Part shown: positions 44,471 through 51,558 of the stretch, piece after piece
How the letters are laid out: every line of letters begins with the position of its first letter
How positions within the stretch are numbered: position 1 is the stretch's first letter
Notes under the pieces: generated by a model
Databases searched by the model: none
Seen by the model: only the letters and a program-made list of their open reading frames with translations
What the model was told of the DNA's origin: nothing
Assembly (NCBI GenBank): GCA_017458335.1
Contig: JAFTFT010000013.1
Span: 1-64,000, forward strand
Direction: 5' to 3'
DNA from: Oscillospiraceae bacterium
GTDB taxonomy: Bacteria; Bacillota; Clostridia; Oscillospirales; Oscillospiraceae
Length of the DNA stretch: 64,000 nt
Position numbers and translations under genes: made by a program

Positions 44471-44764
44471 GGTTGGGGCATCGTTTTTGGGGACAAAACT
44501 GATATTCAGCTCCATGCCCATTCCATCAGCCAGTCTCTGAAGCAGCCTGATACTGGGGTTACGCGTACCATTCTCCAGTCGGCTGATTTCGGTCTGAGCA
44601 ATGCCGGTTCTCTCGGCCAGTTCCTTCTGGGTCAGCTTCTGAGAGATTCTTGCGTCAATCATCGCACGTACTACATTCATCTCCGGCTGAAGCGCCGCAT
44701 ATTCCTTTGCAAATTCGGGATCCTGCATTCTCTTGCTCTTATACTCTTTCAGAGTCATGATCAT
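44447..44764 (-). CDS. higA: HigA-like XRE antitoxin
   Basis: The 105-residue protein has a helix-turn-helix at about residues 44-95 (KLTQKELAERTGIAQTEISR, RLADGMGMELNISF). The N-terminus YKSKRMQDPEFAKEYAALQP is typical of HigA antitoxins. It follows a truncated HigB gene by 11 bp, the usual toxin-first order. Its last ten or so residues (THRGVTGA) come from the tandem repeat. It may survive as a regulator or as an antidote to related toxins. Confidence 0.87.
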   Translation of the reverse strand: MIMTLKEYKSKRMQDPEFAKEYAALQPEMNVVRAMIDARISQKLTQKELAERTGIAQTEISRLENGTRNPSIRLLQRLADGMGMELNISFVPKNDAPTHRGVTGA

Positions 44765-44775
44765 TCCCTGCCTTT

Positions 44776-44922
44776 CTAAGGAAGGCGCAATTCCGTCCCT
44801 TTTTCTTCCAAGATCTCCATCAGCGAAATCATTTTCGCCGCCATTTTAGCGTCCAGAGAATCCAGAAAGTCAGAGACCGGCTGCTTTCCGTCTTCTGTTT
44901 CGTAAAACTCAATATGGAACAT
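44776..44922 (-). pseudogene. higB: Truncated HigB/RelE-type toxin
   Basis: The frame starts MFHIEFYETEDGKQPVSDFL (44922) and stops after GTELRLP, 48 residues in total. HigB toxins of this group run to about 110 residues, and the catalytic basic residues lie in the missing part. The stop falls where family members continue LRLPYSK, so either a nonsense change or a deletion is responsible. The adjacent antitoxin is intact. The toxin should be inactive. Confidence 0.8.
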
Positions 44923-45004
44923 GATGAATTCTCCATAAATGATTTGGTCAATCGCATTATATGAGATATATCTCAATATGTCAAGTGTTTCCTCATGAGA
45001 CAAT

Positions 45005-45083
45005 CAGGCTGGATCACCGGTAAAAGTGATTCAGCCTGATTTGGTTTTGAGGGGCTAACACAGAGAACCGTCCCCTGTGCGTC
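45005..45083. repeat. 79-bp interspersed repeat, copy B
   Basis: This is the second copy of 44345-44424, with the same stem-loop and the CACAGAGAACCGTCCCCTGTG end at 45059-45079. It lies between the truncated higB and the restriction-modification operon. Confidence 0.85.
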
Positions 45084-45153
45084 ATAAGCGGCAAAATGTG
45101 TCGGTGTCAGGAGAAGCAGCCCAGTGGCACACAGAATTTGACGGATTTCAGTT

Positions 45154-46482
45154 TCATATCCGCTCACAAATTACAGGTCCGGTCATTTTTACAGGAGAGG
45201 GCTTTTTACATTCTATCCATTCATTTACTTCTATACGACAATACTTCTCTTCAGAGTTTTTCGGCAGCTCAGAAATCTCTTTACGTGGCAGAATTCTTTT
45301 CCCGGAAATTCTTCCGGTATACCTGATCCCGGACTGTTCTCCACTCAGCCGTGATGGCAGGTAAAGGGCTACTTCTGAAACTCTTTCCAAATTCTCCGGT
45401 ATATATCGTGCCGGAAAATGATAGAATTTACCTGACAGAGCCGCTTCAAGCTGCTGTCTGTTTCTGACCGTTCCCACCAGCAGAAGTTTTTCCTCAGTCG
45501 TCGGCTCAGAACCCTCCATCAAAGCCGCAACGACCTTCTCGGCAAACTGTCTGACCACAGGAACACAAACAGTATTTCCCGCCTGTCGGTAAGCGCTTTT
45601 CACAGGTATTCCCTCAAGAGAAAATCCGTCCGGAAACCCCTGAAGCATAAAGCATTCATAAGGCGTCAGTTTTCTGATGCCCCATCGGTCCCGTATGACG
45701 GGTTCACGGTCATGCCAGTTCCCCATACCCGCAAGCAATGTAAAAGCTATGCCATTCCTGCTTGAAAGAATTCCTCCGCTCGCAGCAAATCTTCCGTCTG
45801 AGAACCGATACATTTCATTGTCATCTCTGATTGCCTGAGCCATCTTCTCATACTGTACTGTCCCGGGTATCAGATAGCACCACTCGGGTGCCTTCCTGCT
45901 TCTGTCTATAATATCGAAAATTTTTTTGCCCGGACGCGATTTCTCCGGAAAAGCAAAGCGTTCCGCAACCTCACTGCTTTTAAATCCGACGATATAAATT
46001 CTGTTTCGCCTCTGTGGAAACCCGTAGTCCTGAGCATCAGCCACCAGATATCGTAAATAATACCCCCGGGAAGCCAGCTGATCCCTGATTATATTGAAAG
46101 TGTTCCCATGATCATGGGTCTCAAGATTTGCCACATTTTCCAGAAAAAACGCCTGCGGCTTCCCAGAATCCATTATTCTGCATATCTCAAAGAAGAGATT
46201 GCCCCGCTTATCCTGAAATCCTTCTTCTCTGCCTGCAGCTGAAAACGGCTGGCAGGGGAAACCACCAGCAAGGATATCGAACTCCGGTATCTCACTGGCC
46301 GGTACTTTACGTATATCCCGCCTGTCGAGCAATACGTCAGGAAAATTCAGATGATACGTAAGGCATGCATCACGATCATTTTCATTCGCCCAGACCGTAG
46401 TGCAGCCCGCCTGCTCAAAGGCAATATCAATGCCCCCGGCGCCTGCAAAAAGACTGCAAATTCTGTACTTCTGTTCTCTCAT
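45154..46482 (-). CDS. DNA (cytosine-5) methyltransferase, second of two
   Basis: The 442-residue protein has the m5C methyltransferase motifs: ICSLFAGAGGIDIAFEQAG (SAM binding), [12 protein letters not shown] with the catalytic cysteine near residue 81, FFLENV near 113 and YRQAGNTVCVPV near 305. A ~115-residue C-terminal extension (residues ~325-442) is not part of the core. It is last in the operon, 1 bp after vsr. The target is unknown, but the Vsr neighbour suggests a site where deaminated m5C is repaired. Confidence 0.93.
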   Translation of the reverse strand: MREQKYRICSLFAGAGGIDIAFEQAGCTTVWANENDRDACLTYHLNFPDVLLDRRDIRKVPASEIPEFDILAGGFPCQPFSAAGREEGFQDKRGNLFFEICRIMDSGKPQAFFLENVANLETHDHGNTFNIIRDQLASRGYYLRYLVADAQDYGFPQRRNRIYIVGFKSSEVAERFAFPEKSRPGKKIFDIIDRSRKAPEWCYLIPGTVQYEKMAQAIRDDNEMYRFSDGRFAASGGILSSRNGIAFTLLAGMGNWHDREPVIRDRWGIRKLTPYECFMLQGFPDGFSLEGIPVKSAYRQAGNTVCVPVVRQFAEKVVAALMEGSEPTTEEKLLLVGTVRNRQQLEAALSGKFYHFPARYIPENLERVSEVALYLPSRLSGEQSGIRYTGRISGKRILPRKEISELPKNSEEKYCRIEVNEWIECKKPSPVKMTGPVICERI

Positions 46483-46483
46483 A

Positions 46484-46936
46484 TTAAAGTTCCAGTCTGC
46501 TCTCTTCAGATCCCAGAAATGACTGAATCTTCTGAATCAGATCTTCAGCATCCTCCGTATGCTTCTGCGCCCTGTTAACCGTGCATTCCCACACAATCAG
46601 CCTCCTGATGCCAAGAGATTCCAGCTGTCTGTCAATCTTTGCATCTCTTTCGACATTCTTCCTGAACTTCTCTGTCCAGAATTCCACACGGCTTTTGGGG
46701 ATATATGCATATTTACACCCGGCATGCCGGTGCCAGAAACAGCCATTGACAAATACGGCTGTATGGTATCTGGCAAGCCAGAGATCCGGATGTCCGGGAA
46801 GAACGGTCACATTTTTTCTGTACCGGTAACCATAATGAAAAAGCTGTTTCCTCAGCCATATCTCCGGTTTCGTATCGGTGCTTCGAATATGTGACATATT
46901 GCGGCTCCTGGCTTCCGGCGACTTGATATCAGACAT
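46484..46936 (-). CDS. vsr: Very short patch repair (Vsr) endonuclease
   Basis: The 150-residue protein matches Vsr throughout: ARSRNMSHIRSTDTKPE, RKNVTVLPGHPDLWLARYHT with the catalytic aspartate, and the zinc motif NGCFWHRHAGCKYAYIPKSR. Vsr nicks at T:G mismatches left by deamination of 5-methylcytosine. Its start overlaps the nuclease gene by 8 bp and the second methyltransferase follows at once, so all four genes form one operon. Confidence 0.95.
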   Translation of the reverse strand: MSDIKSPEARSRNMSHIRSTDTKPEIWLRKQLFHYGYRYRKNVTVLPGHPDLWLARYHTAVFVNGCFWHRHAGCKYAYIPKSRVEFWTEKFRKNVERDAKIDRQLESLGIRRLIVWECTVNRAQKHTEDAEDLIQKIQSFLGSEESRLEL

Positions 46937-48110
46937 TTATATCCTCAATCTCTTTAATATAGCTGACAAACTTCGTAACTGTCCAGATCCGATCCTGCCG
47001 GTCTCTCGGATAAGCTCTGATATACGGTCTCGGAACGACAAGAATGACCCTTTCTTCCTGCATTTCATCCATCTGAGCCGCTGAGATTCCCTGCTGCATG
47101 GTACAAAGATATTTATTCTGATCGCGAAGCCGGTTGGCTTCTGTCAGGACCTGACGCCATCTGTCCTTGCAAGTGGTCTTTGCAGCCAGAACGCAGAGTT
47201 TTTCAATTGAAAAAGTCATATCGTGATAGGCTTCTTCTGACGGGAAGAGGAAATCAGGCTTCTTATTACCCTCCGTGACAGCCTGAGCTGTATATCGTAT
47301 GCTGTTCTCGTCAAAGATTGCGGACAGATGATGCTCCAGGCTCTTACCAGCTCTGCTTTTACGTCTGTTCAGCACCTGATTCGCCACAGCAACAAAATCA
47401 TCCACCGACGGGAAGCCCCTGGTCACCATTGCCCCATAGCGTGCATGTTCAAGGGCACGGAACAGCCTGTACTCTTCCTCCGTCCATCTCAGCAGACTCG
47501 TATCTGGATCCGTCAGTATCAGTCTGCGATTGTTATAGATCTGATGCTGAATCCGTCTTGCTGCCTCAGACATATCTGCAGAACTCGGAAAATCCACGGT
47601 GAGGCTTCTGATAAAGTCCGCAATTGCCTGCTCTTCCCTGACTTCCGGTGCAATCTGGTCAAGTGTGATCGGTCTGTTCGTCTCCGCAGGTGTCAGGCCA
47701 AATGTATCAAGAAACTCAAGGATATCTTCATCCGTATTGAACAGGAATCCCTGATACTCTTCATCGGATTCTTTCACCAGCACAAAGAGCGCGCCTGTGA
47801 GCTCCGGGTTCAATGGAGATCTTCCTCTTCCAAAGCCTGTGATACGCAGCTCTTTCTTACTCTCATACCATGTAAAGGTGCATGTTGTGGAATAATCATT
47901 CTGCCATCTGATGGTACCGGACTTCTTCAGAATATGATTCTCCCGCACTTCCTCTTCTGTAAAAAGCATCGCTCTCGCAGAAACTGATATAAGGATGCCC
48001 GACTGATGACCGCCAGTTTCACCACTGTCATTCGCTGAAAGGAACTTGCAATAGGCAGCGCGGCTCCTGATCACAGAGCTTACTGCCGTATAAACGAGTT
48101 CTGTTACCAC
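46929..48110 (-). CDS. EcoRII-type type II restriction endonuclease
   Basis: The 393-residue protein starts at a GTG overlapping the methyltransferase stop. Its C-terminal half matches the EcoRII catalytic domain: [35 protein letters not shown] and [20 protein letters not shown], which form the PD-(D/E)xK core. The N-terminal ~170 residues fit the EcoRII effector/DNA-binding domain. EcoRII cuts before CCWGG and needs two sites. The recognition sequence here is inferred, not shown. Confidence 0.88.
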   Translation of the reverse strand: MVTELVYTAVSSVIRSRAAYCKFLSANDSGETGGHQSGILISVSARAMLFTEEEVRENHILKKSGTIRWQNDYSTTCTFTWYESKKELRITGFGRGRSPLNPELTGALFVLVKESDEEYQGFLFNTDEDILEFLDTFGLTPAETNRPITLDQIAPEVREEQAIADFIRSLTVDFPSSADMSEAARRIQHQIYNNRRLILTDPDTSLLRWTEEEYRLFRALEHARYGAMVTRGFPSVDDFVAVANQVLNRRKSRAGKSLEHHLSAIFDENSIRYTAQAVTEGNKKPDFLFPSEEAYHDMTFSIEKLCVLAAKTTCKDRWRQVLTEANRLRDQNKYLCTMQQGISAAQMDEMQEERVILVVPRPYIRAYPRDRQDRIWTVTKFVSYIKEIEDINV

Positions 48111-49327
48111 AGCGTCATCTGCTCCTTCCTTCTGCTGCCTGCAACCATCTGTGCAACAGGCGATTCTTTTTTCTTTTCCTCTGTCTGGTCATCTTCCTGC
48201 GGGATCACGGGAGCGGTTTCCAGTCTGACAATTTCCGCCGCTATCAATTTCGCAACATTCGCCATGAGCGGAACAACAACGGAATTACCGAACTGCTTAT
48301 AAGCCTGCGTATCTGAGACCGGGATTTTGAATGATTCAGGAAAACCCTGAAGTCTGGCACACTCACGGGGTGTGAGTCTTCTCGGATTCCTGCCTTCCTG
48401 TGCAATCAGGATTTCCGAACCGTCCTTATAATATCTTGCACTCAGCGTTCTGGAGACCCCTTCCGGATCCGCGATCCCATACCCGAACCCATTGCCCGCA
48501 GCTCGATGCCTGGCTGCATAGTTCTGGAGATAGGACCACAGCTTATCTGAAAGAGTGTAGGTATCGCTTACATTGTCTTCCAGAATGTCCTTCATAAGAG
48601 GTTTCGGATTTCTGGGAGTAATATCAAACCGAAAATCCATGTCTGTACCGTACCTCTCACGGTCAAAGCCGACAATGAGTATACGCTCTCTGTGCTGCGG
48701 GACAAAGTTCTGTCCGTCAATTATGGCATGAAATACTTCATAATTCAGTTCATCCAGGGCCTCCATGATCACCCGAAACGTTCTGCCTTTGTCATGGCTT
48801 TTCAGGTTTTTCACATTCTCAAGCAAAAAGGCTTTCGGTCTCTTTGCCTTCAGAATTCTGCACACATCAAAAAACAGCGTGCCCTGTGTCTTGTCCTCAA
48901 ATCCTGTTGCGCGCCCAAGGCTCTGCTTCTTTGATACTCCGGCAATGGAGAACGGCTGACACGGAAATCCTGCCACCAGTATATCATGATCCGGGATTGT
49001 TCCAGCCTCAACTTTCGTAATATCTCCATCCGGCTGTTCACCAAAATTCGCAAAATACGTCTGTTGGCTGTACTTATTCCACTCATTCGAGTAGACACAA
49101 TGGCCCCCGGCCTCTTCAAAGGCAATTCGCATTCCGCCTATACCGGCAAACAGATCTATAAAAGTAAACCCGGAATCCTCAGAGACTTCCTCCCTGTGTT
49201 TAGAGGTCAGGAACTGCATAATAGCTGAATTCACAGCATCCTGAACCTGGGTATTACTGCCGGAAGCATATTCGGTCAGCGCTTCAAAAACCGAATCATC
49301 CAGTCTGATATGAATTTGTTTCGCCAT
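48104..49327 (-). CDS. DNA (cytosine-5) methyltransferase with ribbon-helix-helix-like N-terminus
   Basis: The start is at [20 protein letters not shown] (49327), after GGAGG. The first ~50 residues look like a ribbon-helix-helix DNA-binding unit. The m5C methyltransferase core follows: [33 protein letters not shown] with the catalytic cysteine near residue 120, FLLENVKNL, and [12 protein letters not shown] near 370. As first gene of the operon, it may bind its own promoter, as M.EcoRII and other methyltransferases with N-terminal DNA-binding parts do. It is probably cognate to the EcoRII-type nuclease. Confidence 0.93.
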   Translation of the reverse strand: MAKQIHIRLDDSVFEALTEYASGSNTQVQDAVNSAIMQFLTSKHREEVSEDSGFTFIDLFAGIGGMRIAFEEAGGHCVYSNEWNKYSQQTYFANFGEQPDGDITKVEAGTIPDHDILVAGFPCQPFSIAGVSKKQSLGRATGFEDKTQGTLFFDVCRILKAKRPKAFLLENVKNLKSHDKGRTFRVIMEALDELNYEVFHAIIDGQNFVPQHRERILIVGFDRERYGTDMDFRFDITPRNPKPLMKDILEDNVSDTYTLSDKLWSYLQNYAARHRAAGNGFGYGIADPEGVSRTLSARYYKDGSEILIAQEGRNPRRLTPRECARLQGFPESFKIPVSDTQAYKQFGNSVVVPLMANVAKLIAAEIVRLETAPVIPQEDDQTEEKKKESPVAQMVAGSRRKEQMTLW

Positions 49328-49453
49328 GATGTAAACCTCCATGAGGGGCAAAATTAAATACCAGATTTTTCCCCATTATAACAAATCTTTTGTTGGATAT
49401 CAACCAGAACGGGCGATATTACACACAATATCAGGGTAATATTTCATGATTAT

Positions 49454-49822
49454 TCATGACTTCGGCATGGTATCTGGTTCCGGCATACCATATTCTCTCA
49501 GTATCATGGATATGATACGCCGCTCCTTATCCGTCGCCTTATGCCAAGCTTGCAGAAGTCTGGTCTCCTCTTCCGTCAGATATGGTGAGTACTGTTCATG
49601 ATTTGTCAAGTGGGGCTGCACAGCCCAGCCGGCCAGTTCAGCTGGTGTACATGCAAGAACAGACGCGATTTTTTCCAGCTTGTGAGCCGGAACGGACCTT
49701 ACGATCCCTGTTTCATACTTATAAACAGTCTGCCTTGTCTCTCCTATTGCTTCTGCCAGCTGGCTCTGCGTCAGTCCCCTTTGCTTTCGAAAGAAACGTA
49801 TCTGATTGCCTGATCCGGTCAT
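49454..49822 (-). CDS. XRE family transcriptional regulator
   Basis: The start is at ATG 49822, with GAGGTG 6 bases upstream. The 122-residue protein has an N-terminal helix-turn-helix (IRFFRKQRGLTQSQLAEAIG, TRQTVYKYETG) and a C-terminal helical region with LTEEETRLLQAWHKATDKER, common in phage-type repressors. It sits upstream of the restriction operon on the same strand and divergently from a small gene. It may control one or both. Confidence 0.88.
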   Translation of the reverse strand: MTGSGNQIRFFRKQRGLTQSQLAEAIGETRQTVYKYETGIVRSVPAHKLEKIASVLACTPAELAGWAVQPHLTNHEQYSPYLTEEETRLLQAWHKATDKERRIISMILREYGMPEPDTMPKS

Positions 49823-49853
49823 CACGGTCACCTCATACTAAATCTGGCGACAG

Positions 49854-49897
49854 GATACCACATATCTTTTAAAGATACAAGTGCAATTTCGTATCTT
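49854..49897. promoter_or_regulatory. Candidate operator for the XRE regulator
   Basis: AAGATAC (49872-49878) and GTATCTT (49891-49897) form a 7-bp inverted repeat. A further GATAC lies at 49854. The sites lie between the divergent XRE and small-protein genes and next to the rightward promoter. Confidence 0.55.
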
Positions 49898-49902
49898 AAT
49901 TA

Positions 49903-49931
49903 TTTACATTTTTAACTTGATCTGATATAAT
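49903..49931 (+). promoter_or_regulatory. Strong SigA promoter for the small gene at 49964
   Basis: TTTACA, 17-bp spacer, consensus TATAAT, 32 bp before the ATG. It lies just downstream of the inverted repeat. Confidence 0.8.
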
Positions 49932-49963
49932 ATGCTTAAGACATATTGTATGGGGGAAGAACC

Positions 49964-50137
49964 ATGTATACGTTAACGTTCATAAGGTCAGACTTCAAGC
50001 CTGATGAAGTCTATTTCTATCAAAAAGAATCTGACGCCAGATATCATTTCAGTCTGTTTCAAAATGATGACTCAGGACTATATCGGAGTATTCTACTGAA
50101 AAACGATTCACAGCTGATCGATGCACTTCGTTTTTGA
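49964..50137 (+). CDS. Small hypothetical protein, 57 residues
   Basis: The start is at MYTLTFIRSDFKPDEVYFYQ (49964), after GGGGGAAGA. The protein is soluble, with aromatic-rich strands and a helix (ESDARYHFSLFQ), and ends SQLIDALRF. I do not recognise it. A consensus promoter and a good terminator make it a complete one-gene transcript. Its position opposite an XRE regulator suggests a regulated accessory or anti-phage/anti-restriction product, but this is speculation. Confidence 0.65.
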   Translation: MYTLTFIRSDFKPDEVYFYQKESDARYHFSLFQNDDSGLYRSILLKNDSQLIDALRF

Positions 50138-50227
50138 GCTAATATGGACACATTCTACAGCCTAATGTGTCCAAAAATCTACCCAGCATCTTTCTTCCTA
50201 GCAGAAAATAAACCTCAAATACCAAAA

Positions 50228-50266
50228 GCGGCACCAGGTTTTATGACCTGATGCCGCGATTTTTCT
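50228..50266 (+). terminator. Terminator after the 57-residue gene
   Basis: GCGGCA-CCAGGT pairs with ACCTG-A-TGCCGC around TTTTATG, then ATTTTTCT. Confidence 0.85.
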
Positions 50267-50276
50267 CTATGGTATC

Positions 50277-50639
50277 TCAGTTTTCCTGCATATACTCCAT
50301 CACAATCCGCTCCGCCTCCGCTCTTTCCACTACGTCGGAGATCGCGAACGGATCCGTGTGATGTTCATCAAAGGCAGCCTCAGCTTCTTCATACTCACCT
50401 TCTTCCCCACTGGCGCAGACAACATACTCTCTTCCCGTGCCATAATCCGGATCCTCTTCAGGACTGAGCGTAAAGATGCTTTTGCGCTGAAATCTACTCG
50501 GAAGAAGCAGCGGCCCGGGCAGCGGGTGAGGCTGTTCGGGCCGGAGGCAATGTTCAATGTGAAATGTGAAATGCGAAATTGGGGGCGGGGCGGAAAGTGT
50601 GTCAAGAGAACTGTGACTCGGGACGCACTCAATTAGCAA
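50277..50639 (-). pseudogene. Chimeric frame: gene 3' part joined to repeat DNA
   Basis: The C-terminal ~62 residues (SPEEDPDYGTGREYVVCASG ... FAISDVVERAEAERIVMEYM) look like a genuine acidic protein tail. The N-terminal ~58 residues are a translation of the 74-bp repeat at 50512-50585 and its flank (Pro/His-rich HFTFHIEHCLRPEQPHPLPG). The true 5' part of the gene appears to be lost or replaced by the repeat. The original function is unknown. Confidence 0.6.
50512..50585. repeat. 74-bp interspersed repeat, copy D
   Basis: It matches 51357-51430 at 69 of 74 positions in the same orientation. It has a GGCCCG ... CGGGCC stem and then the near-tandem AATGTGAAATGTGAAATGCG. It interrupts the frame at 50277-50639. 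Confidence 0.85.
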
Positions 50640-50911
50640 TAGTAATAGATTTCATCAAAGTATTTAACCCAAGCTTCTTTAATAAGCTCCGCATTAGCTT
50701 CTGCAAGACGCACCAGCTTTCTCAAGTCCTTTTCTGAAATTCTGGAATTGTTATTGGCAACAAGAGCTCTTCCAGACTTGCTTATCCATATTTTGGTGGC
50801 GTTTTCACGAGGCGCACCTTCTGCAACATGGACATGCACCGGTTCAAGCGGCTTTCCTTCGTCCAGCCAGAAATAGAATATATATGAGCCTACCTTAAAA
50901 ACTTGAGGCAT
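50633..50911 (-). CDS. DUF4160 domain protein
   Basis: The start is at MPQVFKVGSYIFYFWLDEGK (50911), overlapping the end of the upstream gene by 17 bp. The 92-residue protein has the DUF4160 layout: GSYIFYFW, PVHVHVAEG and KIWISKSGRA, then a helix LRKLVRLAEANAELIKEAW. DUF4160 proteins often pair with DUF2442-type partners in putative toxin-antitoxin loci. The partner role here is inferred from the overlap. Confidence 0.82.
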   Translation of the reverse strand: MPQVFKVGSYIFYFWLDEGKPLEPVHVHVAEGAPRENATKIWISKSGRALVANNNSRISEKDLRKLVRLAEANAELIKEAWVKYFDEIYYYC

Positions 50912-51164
50912 TTTCAAATCCGCCTTCCCGGGCAAACTGCAGGATCAGATGTGCATTGTTTTGGAGCAGCCTCTCCAGTTTTTGAACTTCCTGATCTGTG
51001 AAGCCTTTAATCTCTTCCCAACGGTATGAAGGAAGATAACAGGTGGCATGCTGAAAGCCGCCTTCGATCGGTTTTTCAATATACACCTTGACCGAGCCGT
51101 CTGCTTTCATCTCAGAATGGGCAATTCCGGTTTCATCCGGCAGTTTCATATAGCCGTACATCAT
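50895..51164 (-). CDS. Hypothetical protein coupled to the DUF4160 gene
   Basis: Three close ATGs (51170, 51164, 51161) follow AAGGGGAG; 51164 has the best spacing. The ~89-residue protein has strands VKVYIEKPIEGGFQHATCYL and a C-terminal helix EVQKLERLLQNNAHLILQFA. The helix resembles the C-terminal helix of the DUF4160 partner (both end in a run of about 15 residues before N-A-x-L-I). It is probably half of a two-gene module. Function unknown. Confidence 0.65.
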   Translation of the reverse strand: MMYGYMKLPDETGIAHSEMKADGSVKVYIEKPIEGGFQHATCYLPSYRWEEIKGFTDQEVQKLERLLQNNAHLILQFAREGGFENASSF

Positions 51165-51356
51165 AAACATATCTCCCCTTTCTCAGTTTTTCAGTCCATT
51201 ACATTATATCAAACAATGTCAAACTACGCAATAAAAACGGCTGTGACATAAAAACGGCTGTGAAGTTTTCCTTGTTCCACATGTGGTGGCCTCCGAAGGT
51301 GATTGTTATTGGGAATTGTAACATGAATCGGGAGCGGGGGCAAGAGAAGGAAGCGA

Positions 51357-51430
51357 GGCCCGGGCAGCGGGTGAGGCTGTACGGGCCGGAGGCAATGTGG
51401 AATGTGAAATGAGAAATGAGAAATTGGGGG
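51357..51430. repeat. 74-bp interspersed repeat, copy E
   Basis: Second copy of 50512-50585 (five differences). It has the same GC-rich stem and GAAATGAGAAATGAGAAATT stretch. Confidence 0.85.
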
Positions 51431-51505
51431 GTTGGGAGGAACTTTGCTATTGCACGGGGCAGGCAAAAAGCTACGTCCCCTTGTCTTCGCCCATGTCTTC
51501 GTACA

Positions 51506-51526
51506 CACAGAGAACCGTCCCCTGTG
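51506..51526. repeat. REP-like 21-mer CACAGAGAACCGTCCCCTGTG, third copy
   Basis: It is identical to the ends of repeats A and B (44400-44420, 45059-45079). GCACGCATTA follows shortly after, as it does after copy A, so the shared element is longer than the 21-mer. Confidence 0.8.
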
Positions 51527-51558
51527 CTCCTGCACGCATTAACCGTCCCCTTGACACA

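Larger units (their letters stand above)
51165..51558. other. Intergenic stretch made mostly of repeat DNA
   Basis: It holds the duplicated words AAAACGGCTGTGA (51235 and 51250), repeat copy E at 51357-51430 and a third CACAGAGAACCGTCCCCTGTG at 51506-51526. No gene is seen. It separates the island from the surface-protein gene. Confidence 0.6.
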
